A program made the position numbers and the translations under genes. The notes beneath the pieces were generated by a model. The model had not been told where the DNA came from and searched no databases. It saw only the letters and a list, made by a program, of their open reading frames with translations. From an uncultured Agrobacterium sp. (GTDB lineage Bacteria > Pseudomonadota > Alphaproteobacteria > Rhizobiales > Rhizobiaceae): 64,000 nt of DNA. Shown in pieces: positions 56,808-64,000 of this stretch. Each line of letters opens with the position of its first letter. Within the stretch, counting starts at the first letter, position 1. Location of the stretch: NCBI GenBank assembly GCA_913777615.1, contig CAJYTK010000019.1:1-64000 (forward strand), in the 5' to 3' direction.

Positions 56808-58723
56808 ACCACATGCGATCCCAGTTCGACGACCCGGTTTGCGGGAAGGCGGAAGTAATCCGATGGATCAGCAGCGTTTTCTGCGAGAGCGATGAAAAGC
56901 CTGTTCTGCCAGCCCGGCATGCCAGACTTCGGATCGGGCACAAGTTTGCGACGACCGAGATAAAACGAGGTCGACATGATGTCGAACTTGTAGCCCGTAC
57001 GACGCAGATAGCCGAGTGCCTGGGTGACGTTCTGGGTTTCCATGAAGCCGAAATGCAATTCCACCACGACGAAGCGTTCGCTGACCTTGGTCATGGTGTA
57101 ACGTTTGTCCGGATGAACGCGCGGCGTATCTTCGGTTCGGATCGTCAGGATCACGTTCTTGTCGTGCAGAACGTGATTGTGCTTGAGGTTGTGGAGCAAT
57201 GCGGCGGGCGCAGTTTCGGGATCGCCGGTCAGGAAGATCGCCGTGCCGGGAATGCGCACGGGCGCATGGGCGCTTTCCTTCTCTACAGAGGCGACGAAGG
57301 CTTTCAAAGGCACGTCGGTTCTACGGGTCTTCGCGAAGAGGATTTTCGATCCGCGCTGCCACGTGATCATGATGACGGTAAAGGCAATCGCCAGCAGCAC
57401 TGGCACATAGCCACCATCATGGATCTTCAAGAGGTTGGCGCCGAGGAAGATCAGTTCCAGCGTGATGAAAGGCAAAACGACCAGCAGTGTCAGCGGCAGC
57501 GACCATTTCCAATGGCTGCGCGCGAACTGGAAAAACAGCAGACTGGTTACCACCATCGCGCCGGTCACGGAGATACCATAGGCGGTAGCCAGCGCATCGG
57601 AGCTTTTGAAGGTCAGAACCAACGCCACGACGCCGAAGAGCAACACGGTGTTGACCGATGGCAGATAGATCTGTCCCGTGTTGGTTTCCGATGTGAAGAG
57701 GATTTCCATGCGCGGCAGGTAGCCGAGGTTGATCGCCTGACGCACCATCGAAAACGCCCCGGTGATGACGGCTTGACTGGCGATGATAGTCGCGGCCGTT
57801 GCCAGGATCACTGCTGGTAACAACGCCCATTGCGGGAACATGAGGTAGAAGGGATTTGACATGGTGGACTGGTCTTTCAGGACCAGCGCGCCTTGACCGA
57901 GATAGTTGAGGGTGAGAGCCGGAAAAACCAGCACAAACCAGGCCCACTGGATGGGCTTTCGACCGAAATGGCCAAGATCCGCATAGAGCGCTTCGGCCCC
58001 TGTAATCGTCAGAAAGACAGCACCGAGCACCACGAGGCCATAGAAGCCCTCGTTCATTAGAAACTCGACCGCATGGATCGGATTGAAGGAATAGAGGATC
58101 CTATAATCGTCGGAGATATGTAGAAGACCGACGAGGCCCATCACGATGAACCAGACGGCGGTAATTGGGCCGAAGAACCTAGCGACAATCTCCGTGCCGT
58201 GCGACTGGATGGCGAAGAGGCCGACGAGAATACCGAGCGATATGGGAATGATGAACTCATCCATTGCCGGCGTGACGAGTTTCAGCCCTTCCACGGCAGA
58301 GAGAACGGAAAGCGCCGGTGTGATCATGGCGTCGCCCAGGAAAAGCGCAGCACCAATCAGACCAAGCATGATGAGGAAATTGCGCCGTGCGCCGGCCGTT
58401 TTCATCAGCAGCGCCAGAAGCGAGAGCGTGCCGCCCTCGCCGTCATTGTCCGCCCTCAGGAGAAAGCTGATATATTTGATGGTGACGATGATAGTCAGAG
58501 ACCAGATCATCAGCGAAATCAAGCCAATAATCTCGGCTTCCGTCAGCCCGTCCTGTGAGATCGGCTTCAAGGCTTCGCGGAAGGCGTAAAGAGGGCTGGT
58601 GCCGATATCGCCGTAAACGACGCCGATGGAGCCGAGCATGGCAGCGAACAAGCCCTTAGCTTGGTGCTCCTCCACGTCCGGCTTGTCCAGCATTTCCTTC
58701 TCAAACGGATTTGGCATGTGCAT
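56801..58723 (-). CDS. kup: Potassium uptake protein, Kup family
   Basis: A 640-residue K+ transporter with about 12 membrane helices in the first 440 residues and a cytoplasmic C-terminal domain. The start segment [22 protein letters not shown] and [15 protein letters not shown] are family hallmarks. The ATG at 58723 or 58717 could be used. The corA gene ends nine bases upstream on the same strand, so the two cation transporters are likely co-transcribed. Confidence 0.95.
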   Translation of the reverse strand: MHMPNPFEKEMLDKPDVEEHQAKGLFAAMLGSIGVVYGDIGTSPLYAFREALKPISQDGLTEAEIIGLISLMIWSLTIIVTIKYISFLLRADNDGEGGTLSLLALLMKTAGARRNFLIMLGLIGAALFLGDAMITPALSVLSAVEGLKLVTPAMDEFIIPISLGILVGLFAIQSHGTEIVARFFGPITAVWFIVMGLVGLLHISDDYRILYSFNPIHAVEFLMNEGFYGLVVLGAVFLTITGAEALYADLGHFGRKPIQWAWFVLVFPALTLNYLGQGALVLKDQSTMSNPFYLMFPQWALLPAVILATAATIIASQAVITGAFSMVRQAINLGYLPRMEILFTSETNTGQIYLPSVNTVLLFGVVALVLTFKSSDALATAYGISVTGAMVVTSLLFFQFARSHWKWSLPLTLLVVLPFITLELIFLGANLLKIHDGGYVPVLLAIAFTVIMITWQRGSKILFAKTRRTDVPLKAFVASVEKESAHAPVRIPGTAIFLTGDPETAPAALLHNLKHNHVLHDKNVILTIRTEDTPRVHPDKRYTMTKVSERFVVVELHFGFMETQNVTQALGYLRRTGYKFDIMSTSFYLGRRKLVPDPKSGMPGWQNRLFIALAENAADPSDYFRLPANRVVELGSHVVI

Positions 58724-58732
58724 TCTAGCTCT

Positions 58733-59710
58733 TCAGAGCCAGCCCTTCCAACGGAAAACAATGAACGGGATGATCGCCGATATCAGCATGACGAATATTG
58801 CCAGCGGGTAACCGTAGCTCCACTGCAACTCCGGCATATGCGCGAAGTTCATTCCGTAAATGGAGGCCACCAGCGTTGGCGGCAGAAACACCACGGACGC
58901 GATGGAAAAAATCTTGATGATCGCATTTTGCTCGACATTGATGATGCCGAGCGATGCATCCAGCAAAAAGGTAAGATTGCCGGAGATGTAGGAAACGTGT
59001 TCAGAAAGAGAATGGATGTCCCGCGAAATGGAGGCGCCCATTTCTCTTGCGTCCTTGTCCTGGTGAACAACGGAAGTCGCCTGGAGGAATGACTGCATGC
59101 GTGCGAGCGAAGTCAGACTGTCGCGGACTTTAGAAGCGAGCCGATGGAAAGAGGCTATTTCAGCGATCTTGTCTTCGAGGTAGCGCGGCGCCTTGCGCTT
59201 GCTGCGCGCCTCGCCGCCGAATATTCCCTTCGCTACGTGATCGATGCCAATCACGCTATTCTCGATGATCTCTGCCGTACGATCAACGATGGTCTCAAGC
59301 AACTTCAACAGCAGAACGGCCCCGCTCGCTATCTCATGCGGCGTGCGGGTGATGGCCGCGATGAAGAGGTTGAACGACTTAGGCTCGGCGTATCGGATCG
59401 TCACCAGTCTGTTGCCCGCCAGGATGAACGCCACATCGGTCAGCTGCGGATCGGAAGAATCAGCTTTCCAGACGAGTGACGCCGTCATGAAGACATTATC
59501 GTCTTCCTTATAGAGCCGGCTGGAGGGCTCGATATCTTTCAGATCCTCACGGGTGGGAAGCTCTGTGCCAAGCAGAGTCTCGACACGTTTTTCCTCGTCA
59601 CGATGGGGATTGATAAGATCGATCCAGATGATGTCGTCCGCGATATGCGTAAGCTCTCTGTCCGAGGACAGGCTGATCGCCTCGCAATTCGAGCGATAGG
59701 CTTTTATCAA
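58733..59710 (-). CDS. corA: CorA family magnesium/divalent cation transporter
   Basis: A 325-residue CorA-type channel. A soluble N-terminal domain of about 260 residues is followed by two membrane helices with the signature YGMNF (VASIYGMNFAHMPELQW). The C-terminus is basic (VFRWKGWL). This is the classical GMNF form, in contrast to the ZntB-like copy at 9.5 kb. It lies immediately upstream of kup. Confidence 0.93.
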   Translation of the reverse strand: MIKAYRSNCEAISLSSDRELTHIADDIIWIDLINPHRDEEKRVETLLGTELPTREDLKDIEPSSRLYKEDDNVFMTASLVWKADSSDPQLTDVAFILAGNRLVTIRYAEPKSFNLFIAAITRTPHEIASGAVLLLKLLETIVDRTAEIIENSVIGIDHVAKGIFGGEARSKRKAPRYLEDKIAEIASFHRLASKVRDSLTSLARMQSFLQATSVVHQDKDAREMGASISRDIHSLSEHVSYISGNLTFLLDASLGIINVEQNAIIKIFSIASVVFLPPTLVASIYGMNFAHMPELQWSYGYPLAIFVMLISAIIPFIVFRWKGWL

Positions 59711-60037
59711 TCAGTTTCTCCGGTCCGCGGTGCCGAATATCGTCGGCTGGTCGATCTAGCACATCATGCGTGGCGTTCGCAAACGCACGAATACGGCTGC
59801 GGTTCAGACGGCGCAGGGCTATGCTCCCAACGAGGTAAAGAATCAAGCGGTATTTTCGTTGGCCCATCCTGGCTCAAGGCCAACAAACCACCTCATACTT
59901 CAGAAAATGTCATCCAAAACAAACTATTGGTCCGATTTTTACTCGGACCCAATACTGGTGCCCTGCTTCTTATGAGCAGTTGATATGCGATCAATGCATC
60001 GATGCCGGAGCAGTTTCGGCATATTTTTCAACGCTTT
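59711..60037. other. Intergenic region without a gene
   Basis: About 330 bases between corA and mrp, both on the minus strand. It holds the corA promoter region. ATGCCG...CGGCAT with a following T-run near 60002-60029 would be a small hairpin on the plus strand only. I see no gene. Confidence 0.4.
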
Positions 60038-61168
60038 CTATTCAAATACGATCTTTGGCGCGGTTCGTCCGGACCCTCTTGAGATCTCTGTCCACACCTT
60101 TTGTGCGATATCCTGATAGGCAAGCGCTTGTGGACCTTGCGGCTCGTTGACGGTGATGGGCGTGCCGGCGTCCGACATTTCCCGGATCGCGATGGTCAAA
60201 GGCACCGCGCCAAGGAACGGAACGCCAATGCGGCCAGCCTCGGCCTCGGCACCACCATGGCCAAAAATATCGTAGCGCTTTCCAGTATCGGGCGCGACGA
60301 AATAGCTCATGTTTTCAACGATCCCGAGAAGCGGCACCTCGACCTTGCGAAACATGGTGATGCCCTTACGTGCATCGATCAGGGCGAGATCCTGCGGGGT
60401 GGAAACGATGACCGCTCCTGCCAGCGGCACCTGCTGGGCGATCGTCAGTTGCACGTCGCCAGTTCCCGGCGGCATATCGAGAACCAATATGTCCAAATCG
60501 CCCCACATGACTTCGCGCAGCATTTGCATCAACGCCGACTGCACCATCGGACCGCGCCAGATCATTGCAGCTTCTTCGTCCACCAGAAATCCCATGGACA
60601 TGACCTTCAGGCCGTAATTCTCCATGGGCATGATCGTGCGTCCTTCGCCCTGCTTAGGGCGACCCGAAATGCCGAGCAATCGCGGAATGGACGGACCATA
60701 TATATCTGCATCCAACACGCCCACGCGCAAGCCGTGCGCCTGTAACCCGAGAGCGAGATTGACGGCAGTGGTGGATTTACCCACCCCGCCCTTACCGGAA
60801 GCGACAGCGATGATCGCGCCGATACCAGGCACACCGGCCTTTCCCTGTTGTTGCGGCGCAGGTCGCTGTGGTGCAGGCGGTGCTTTCGCTGCGGCTGCTG
60901 TGGCTGAACTACCGGGCCTGCTATTGGCCGTGAGGGCGACGACGGCGACCTTGATGCCAGGAACAGTCAGCGTTGCTTTTTCCGCAGCCAGACGCAGTGG
61001 TTCAAGTTCATTCGCCTTTGCGGCAGGCACCGTAATGGAAAAATAGGCCTTGGCATCGGCCAGAAAGATCTCCGATACCATGCCCAGTGCGACGATGCTT
61101 TTATCGCTGCCTGGAAAGATCACCTGCTCGAGTGCCTGTTCGATCTGTCTCTTATCTAGCTGTGCCAT
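60038..61168 (-). CDS. mrp: Mrp/ApbC family Fe-S cluster carrier ATPase
   Basis: A 376-residue P-loop protein. The N-terminal 90 residues form a DUF59/MIP18-like domain. A Pro/Ala-rich linker follows, then the ParA-like ATPase with the deviant Walker A VASGKGGVGKSTT, DADIYGPSIPRLLG and DMPPGTGDVQLT. Mrp proteins bind and transfer Fe-S clusters. GGAGTGGC before the ATG at 61168 fixes the start; the frame reaches 61195 but with a TTG. Confidence 0.93.
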   Translation of the reverse strand: MAQLDKRQIEQALEQVIFPGSDKSIVALGMVSEIFLADAKAYFSITVPAAKANELEPLRLAAEKATLTVPGIKVAVVALTANSRPGSSATAAAAKAPPAPQRPAPQQQGKAGVPGIGAIIAVASGKGGVGKSTTAVNLALGLQAHGLRVGVLDADIYGPSIPRLLGISGRPKQGEGRTIMPMENYGLKVMSMGFLVDEEAAMIWRGPMVQSALMQMLREVMWGDLDILVLDMPPGTGDVQLTIAQQVPLAGAVIVSTPQDLALIDARKGITMFRKVEVPLLGIVENMSYFVAPDTGKRYDIFGHGGAEAEAGRIGVPFLGAVPLTIAIREMSDAGTPITVNEPQGPQALAYQDIAQKVWTEISRGSGRTAPKIVFE

Positions 61169-61351
61169 GCCACTCCACCCAATCCGCTTCAGCAAGGGTT
61201 AGATAGAGCAGCCCACGCCATTCGCCAATGTCACAACCCTTGCATTCGTCAAAGAAACACGAAGGTGCCCAGATTTCTGCGCAGGTGATAAAGATGCATC
61301 GCGTCGGTCGGAATGGAGCGTTGTGTGTGCGTCCAAGGACCTTAAGACGCG

Positions 61352-62605
61352 CTAAATGGTTTCAAGCGTATCCGGATCGAAAACGCGACCGTCGAAAAAC
61401 GCATCGGGTCCAAGAAAAAGCGGCGCGCGATAGGCCCCGACCGGCGAGCGGCTACTCAGTGCTCCCTCCACCTTCATATTGGCCGCAGGCACGGGCGCGA
61501 ATATCGGTTTCAACGCTTTGCGAAAAATGTCCGGGCGAAAGACTTCGGCGGCAGCCTGGCGCATGACCTGATCGGCGATATAATGCGCTGGGCATTCGTC
61601 CCGACGGACCATCTGGTTGAAAAACCAAAGAGCTTGGCTCTGCCATGGAAAGTTTGCCGCATTGGCGCTGAATGCCAGAAAGTCTGGACACTCGAGCAAT
61701 CGTGCCGGGGAGTTGGGAATGAAGCCGGACAGGGAGGGGAGGATCCGTTCGCTCTCGCAGGAGAGATAGAGATCAGCCGCCAGAAGTTCGGCCAGCTCCT
61801 CGATATTCGCTTGCGCCGAGCACCATTCTCCCGCGCGGTAGAGCGCACGCAGTAGCGAATGAAGCGTCTGCTCGTTTTCCTCTGCCCACGCCTTCGAAAC
61901 GGCAAGCGCCTTCTCCGATCCATTCTGCCAAATGTGAGATTTTGTCGTGACGATACGCCCCACTCCCTCCGTTACAACAGCGCTTCCATAGGGTTCGCCA
62001 ACGTAAAAACCGTCAATGTCGCCTTTTGAGAGAAGATGCGGCATTTTTCTGGATGCGGCTTGCCTGATGGCAACATCGTCATGTCCTGCCAGGCGAGCGC
62101 TGGCTATCAGGTAGACCAGTTCATAGCTGGAACTTGAGTGTGGATGTTCCGTCGCGAACGTTAGACGCGGAAGACCCGCGTTTTGACGCGCAATCACAAT
62201 GCGCGATAGTGCCCGCGAGACCGAACCAGGCTCTGGGATCTTCATGCCCTGCTCTACCAGATCATCATATAGCAGATTGCTGACGACCAGCGTGGAGCCC
62301 CCGGTCGCCAGAATGAATGGTACGATAAGATCGGTTCGCGGCTCAGGCGATGGCAGGAGGGCGAGTGATACGGGTAGAGAAGCGGAAAGATGGGCGCCAT
62401 CGATGCGCTCTTGCGACCATGCGTGGAGAATATCGCCCGGGGCGCTCATTCTGATGAGTTCGAGTCCGACACCTTCGTCGGCGGCAAAGCCTTTTTCTAG
62501 TGCTGCGACGAGAATGGCGCAGTCTACGGTAGGAGAAAACGCTGCTCTGAAGCGCCGTGTTCCTGCCAAATCAGTCTCCCTCTTTGTCGAGGTGTGAAGG
62601 ATCAC
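61352..62605 (-). CDS. NasS/NrtA-like substrate-binding protein, apparently cytoplasmic
   Basis: A 417-residue protein of the NrtA/CmpA/SsuA-like periplasmic-binding fold. VDCAILVAALEKGFAADEGVGLELI and IDGAHLSASLPVSLAL match the family's first lobe. No signal peptide or lipobox is visible, which fits the cytoplasmic nitrate sensor NasS (partner of the antiterminator NasT) better than an ABC-transporter component. No nasT or transporter gene is present. The start is unclear: GTG 62605 stands directly next to GGGTGA. Confidence 0.75.
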   Translation of the reverse strand: MILHTSTKRETDLAGTRRFRAAFSPTVDCAILVAALEKGFAADEGVGLELIRMSAPGDILHAWSQERIDGAHLSASLPVSLALLPSPEPRTDLIVPFILATGGSTLVVSNLLYDDLVEQGMKIPEPGSVSRALSRIVIARQNAGLPRLTFATEHPHSSSSYELVYLIASARLAGHDDVAIRQAASRKMPHLLSKGDIDGFYVGEPYGSAVVTEGVGRIVTTKSHIWQNGSEKALAVSKAWAEENEQTLHSLLRALYRAGEWCSAQANIEELAELLAADLYLSCESERILPSLSGFIPNSPARLLECPDFLAFSANAANFPWQSQALWFFNQMVRRDECPAHYIADQVMRQAAAEVFRPDIFRKALKPIFAPVPAANMKVEGALSSRSPVGAYRAPLFLGPDAFFDGRVFDPDTLETI

Positions 62606-62645
62606 TCACCCTGTGGCGGATAACAACAGGAAAAAGAGCATATCC

Positions 62646-63386
62646 CTATTTTATCAAGCCTGCACGCAGCGCCTTTGCGACGGCCTGCGTGCGGTTGACG
62701 GTATTGAGCTTCTTCGTTGCGCGATTAAGGTGGTGGTTGACCGTGTGCTCGGAAAGCGAAAGAATGTCGGCGATCTCCGCACTCGTCTTGCCCGCAGCAG
62801 TCCAGTTGAGGCAATCGATCTCGCGATCCGTCAAGGTTTCACTGACCCGCGAATCCAGACTGCGCACATAGGCGAGATGTCCGTAAAGATGGGCGGCCAC
62901 GTAGAAAATTTCCGCCACTTCCGAGGGCGAGAATGACGACCTGCTGCCTGAAATGGACACGCCACCCCGCATCCCCCTCATATCCTGCACCGGACACCAT
63001 ATGGCATTCGTCATTTCGAAACGTCTAAACAAATCCACCAATTTCGCGCCAAGCGCAGGGCGATGCCCCTTAGAGGTGAACTCCAGATCCACGAAAAAGG
63101 GCGCGCTCGCCTTCTCTAAGGCTTTGAAAATATTACTTTTACGCAGAAGACTATTGTCGTCGTATTCCTGAAAAAGATCCGCGGGCCAACTGCTCATCAC
63201 AGTGCATTGCGACAGGCTGACCAATATCGGCGTCGGTACATCCACGACCAGGAACGCCTTCATGCCCCAGCTTTCAGTAATCCTCTTCATAAACCGGAAA
63301 ATGTCGAACTGGCTTTCGAGACGTAGTAATTCTTGGACGCAGTCCGCGCCCATTGGAGAAGTTTTTTCTACTCCGGCATCGAGCAT
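62646..63386 (-). CDS. LuxR family regulator with degenerate autoinducer-binding domain
   Basis: A 246-residue transcription factor. The C-terminal 60 residues are a GerE/LuxR helix-turn-helix (LTDREIDCLNWTAAGKTSAEIADILSLSEHTVNHHL). The N-terminal 160 residues resemble the autoinducer-binding fold (WPADLFQEYDDNSLL, APFFVD), yet the usual Asp-Pro pair and the Trp after Pro-Phe that hold acyl-homoserine lactones are not seen. No luxI gene is in the window. It is likely a LuxR solo sensing something else or acting without ligand. ATG 63386 is the likely start, without a strong ribosome binding site. Confidence 0.85.
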   Translation of the reverse strand: MLDAGVEKTSPMGADCVQELLRLESQFDIFRFMKRITESWGMKAFLVVDVPTPILVSLSQCTVMSSWPADLFQEYDDNSLLRKSNIFKALEKASAPFFVDLEFTSKGHRPALGAKLVDLFRRFEMTNAIWCPVQDMRGMRGGVSISGSRSSFSPSEVAEIFYVAAHLYGHLAYVRSLDSRVSETLTDREIDCLNWTAAGKTSAEIADILSLSEHTVNHHLNRATKKLNTVNRTQAVAKALRAGLIK

Positions 63387-63488
63387 TCGTACAAATCTTT
63401 ATAGTCGAACTTAGTGAATGGCCTCATAGTTAGCAAAATATAAGTTTCACGCAAGCAAAAGTTGGCCCAAAAACGTCTCTCGCTGGCC

Positions 63489-63500
63489 TGGTTGCAACCA
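63489..63500. promoter_or_regulatory. Perfect 12-base palindrome upstream of the LuxR gene
   Basis: TGGTTGCAACCA is fully palindromic and lies in the 140-base AT-rich gap between the IclR gene and the LuxR gene, about 105 bases before the LuxR start. It could be an operator for either regulator. Confidence 0.4.
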
Positions 63501-63526
63501 TTTTCAAAAATAAGCAAAATTTTACC

Positions 63527-64000
63527 TCACGTGGACGGTGACAGCCGTATGGAGGTCTCATCGGAAATACTACGCGCGATGGCTTGCACCATCGGCGCCC
63601 ATCCTTCGAGACGCTCTCTCGTCAGCCTATAGGCCGGACCGGTCACCGATATTGCCGCATAGAGGCCCTGCCTGCCCGTGTTGACAGGCACGGCGATGCA
63701 TTGAATGCCTTGCTCGTGCTCCTCAAGATCGAACCCGTATCCGCGCTTGCGTATCGCGGCGATCTCCGCGAGCAGAGCGTCCGCGCTGGTCAGCGTATTG
63801 GACGTAAAGGCATTAAACGAAAAGGATCGAACCAGGCGCAACAACGCGTCCTGAGGGATTAGGGACAGCGCCGCCTTGCCGACGCCAGTGCAATATAGGG
63901 GTGAAGTACGGCCGATCTGGGAATACATGCGAACGGCGTGCTTCCCATCGATCTTGTCGAGATAGATGATTTCGCAACCGCGGACGACGCCAAGATGGAC
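63527..64000 (-). CDS. IclR family transcriptional regulator, C-terminal part (runs off the right edge)
   Basis: A frame of 157 codons still open at the right edge. It shows the IclR effector-binding domain: VHLGVVRGCEIIYLDKIDGKHAVRM in two parts, then RTSPLYCTGVGKAALSL, GYGFDLEEHEQGIQCIAVPV and AAISVTGPAYRLT. The N-terminal winged-helix DNA-binding part lies outside the window. IclR regulators usually control catabolic genes of sugars or aromatic acids; the effector is unknown. Confidence 0.9.
   Translation of the reverse strand, partial: VHLGVVRGCEIIYLDKIDGKHAVRMYSQIGRTSPLYCTGVGKAALSLIPQDALLRLVRSFSFNAFTSNTLTSADALLAEIAAIRKRGYGFDLEEHEQGIQCIAVPVNTGRQGLYAAISVTGPAYRLTRERLEGWAPMVQAIARSISDETSIRLSPST

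Noticed and set aside
60002-60029. Hairpin ATGCCG/CGGCAT with a T-run as a terminator
   Set aside because: The T-run is on the plus strand, where no gene ends; on the minus strand it would not serve mrp or corA.

Overview
The window reads as chromosomal DNA of a member of the Rhizobiaceae, most like Agrobacterium/Rhizobium. This rests on the gene content (decaprenyl-type polyprenyl synthase and UbiA, an F0 cluster split into atpI-atpB-atpE-atpF'-atpF, BA14K-family proteins, glycine betaine demethylase, methyl-accepting chemotaxis proteins with alphaproteobacterial HAMP-linker-HAMP layout), on high GC coding sequence and on the style of the ribosome binding sites. I see no tRNA, rRNA, CRISPR array, prophage or insertion sequence. 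Genes lie on both strands in short operons.

Layout. 1-705: the 5' part of a long octapeptide-repeat protein running off the left edge, followed by 1.3 kb of gene-poor, hairpin-rich DNA. 2-10.5 kb: chemotaxis receptor, the rRNA methyltransferase pair tlyA-rlmD, a small secreted protein, an acyl-CoA dehydrogenase/enoyl-CoA hydratase operon and a CorA/ZntB-type transporter, with two candidate operators in the shared 9.3-9.5 kb intergenic region. 10.5-18 kb: two BA14K proteins, a gbcB-gbcA oxygenase operon with repeated TGCGAC motifs in its upstream region, an unknown rhizobial protein, a threonylcarbamoyl-AMP synthase and an FAD-linked dehydrogenase. 18-31 kb: a DUF6101-like protein, ubiA, cfa, tex, purD, a small periplasmic protein, a Cache chemoreceptor, a DUF523 protein and glyS. 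31-41 kb: glyQ (divergent from glyS), lemA, an EPSP synthase, two tandem DUF2207 proteins, then a small membrane protein, an S49 peptidase, trmN6, a DUF2007 protein and decaprenyl diphosphate synthase. 41-50 kb: a TPR protein, ispE, moaB/mog, a short glycosyltransferase-like protein, a PA0069-type radical SAM protein, rnhB and a third chemoreceptor. 50-53 kb: the F0 ATP synthase operon with a recognisable promoter and terminator. 53-61 kb: a SleB-type hydrolase, two TadE-like pseudopilins and the 3' remnant of a TadG-like gene, kup, corA and the Fe-S carrier mrp. 61-64 kb: a cytoplasmic NasS/NrtA-like binding protein, a LuxR solo and an IclR regulator that is cut by the right edge.

How genes fit together. 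Ubiquinone-10 tail synthesis and attachment (polyprenyl synthase at 40.2 kb, UbiA at 19.0 kb, isoprenoid supply through IspE at 43.3 kb) are all present. Several genes act on RNA or translation (tlyA, rlmD, trmN6, sua5, glyQ, glyS, tex, rnhB). Three chemoreceptors are scattered as orphans, with no che operon. The least ordinary pieces are the octapeptide-repeat protein, the glyQ-lemA-aroA-DUF2207-DUF2207 block with divergent glyQ/glyS, the TGCGAC array upstream of gbcA, the truncated TadG locus, and the LuxR solo beside a NasS-like protein.
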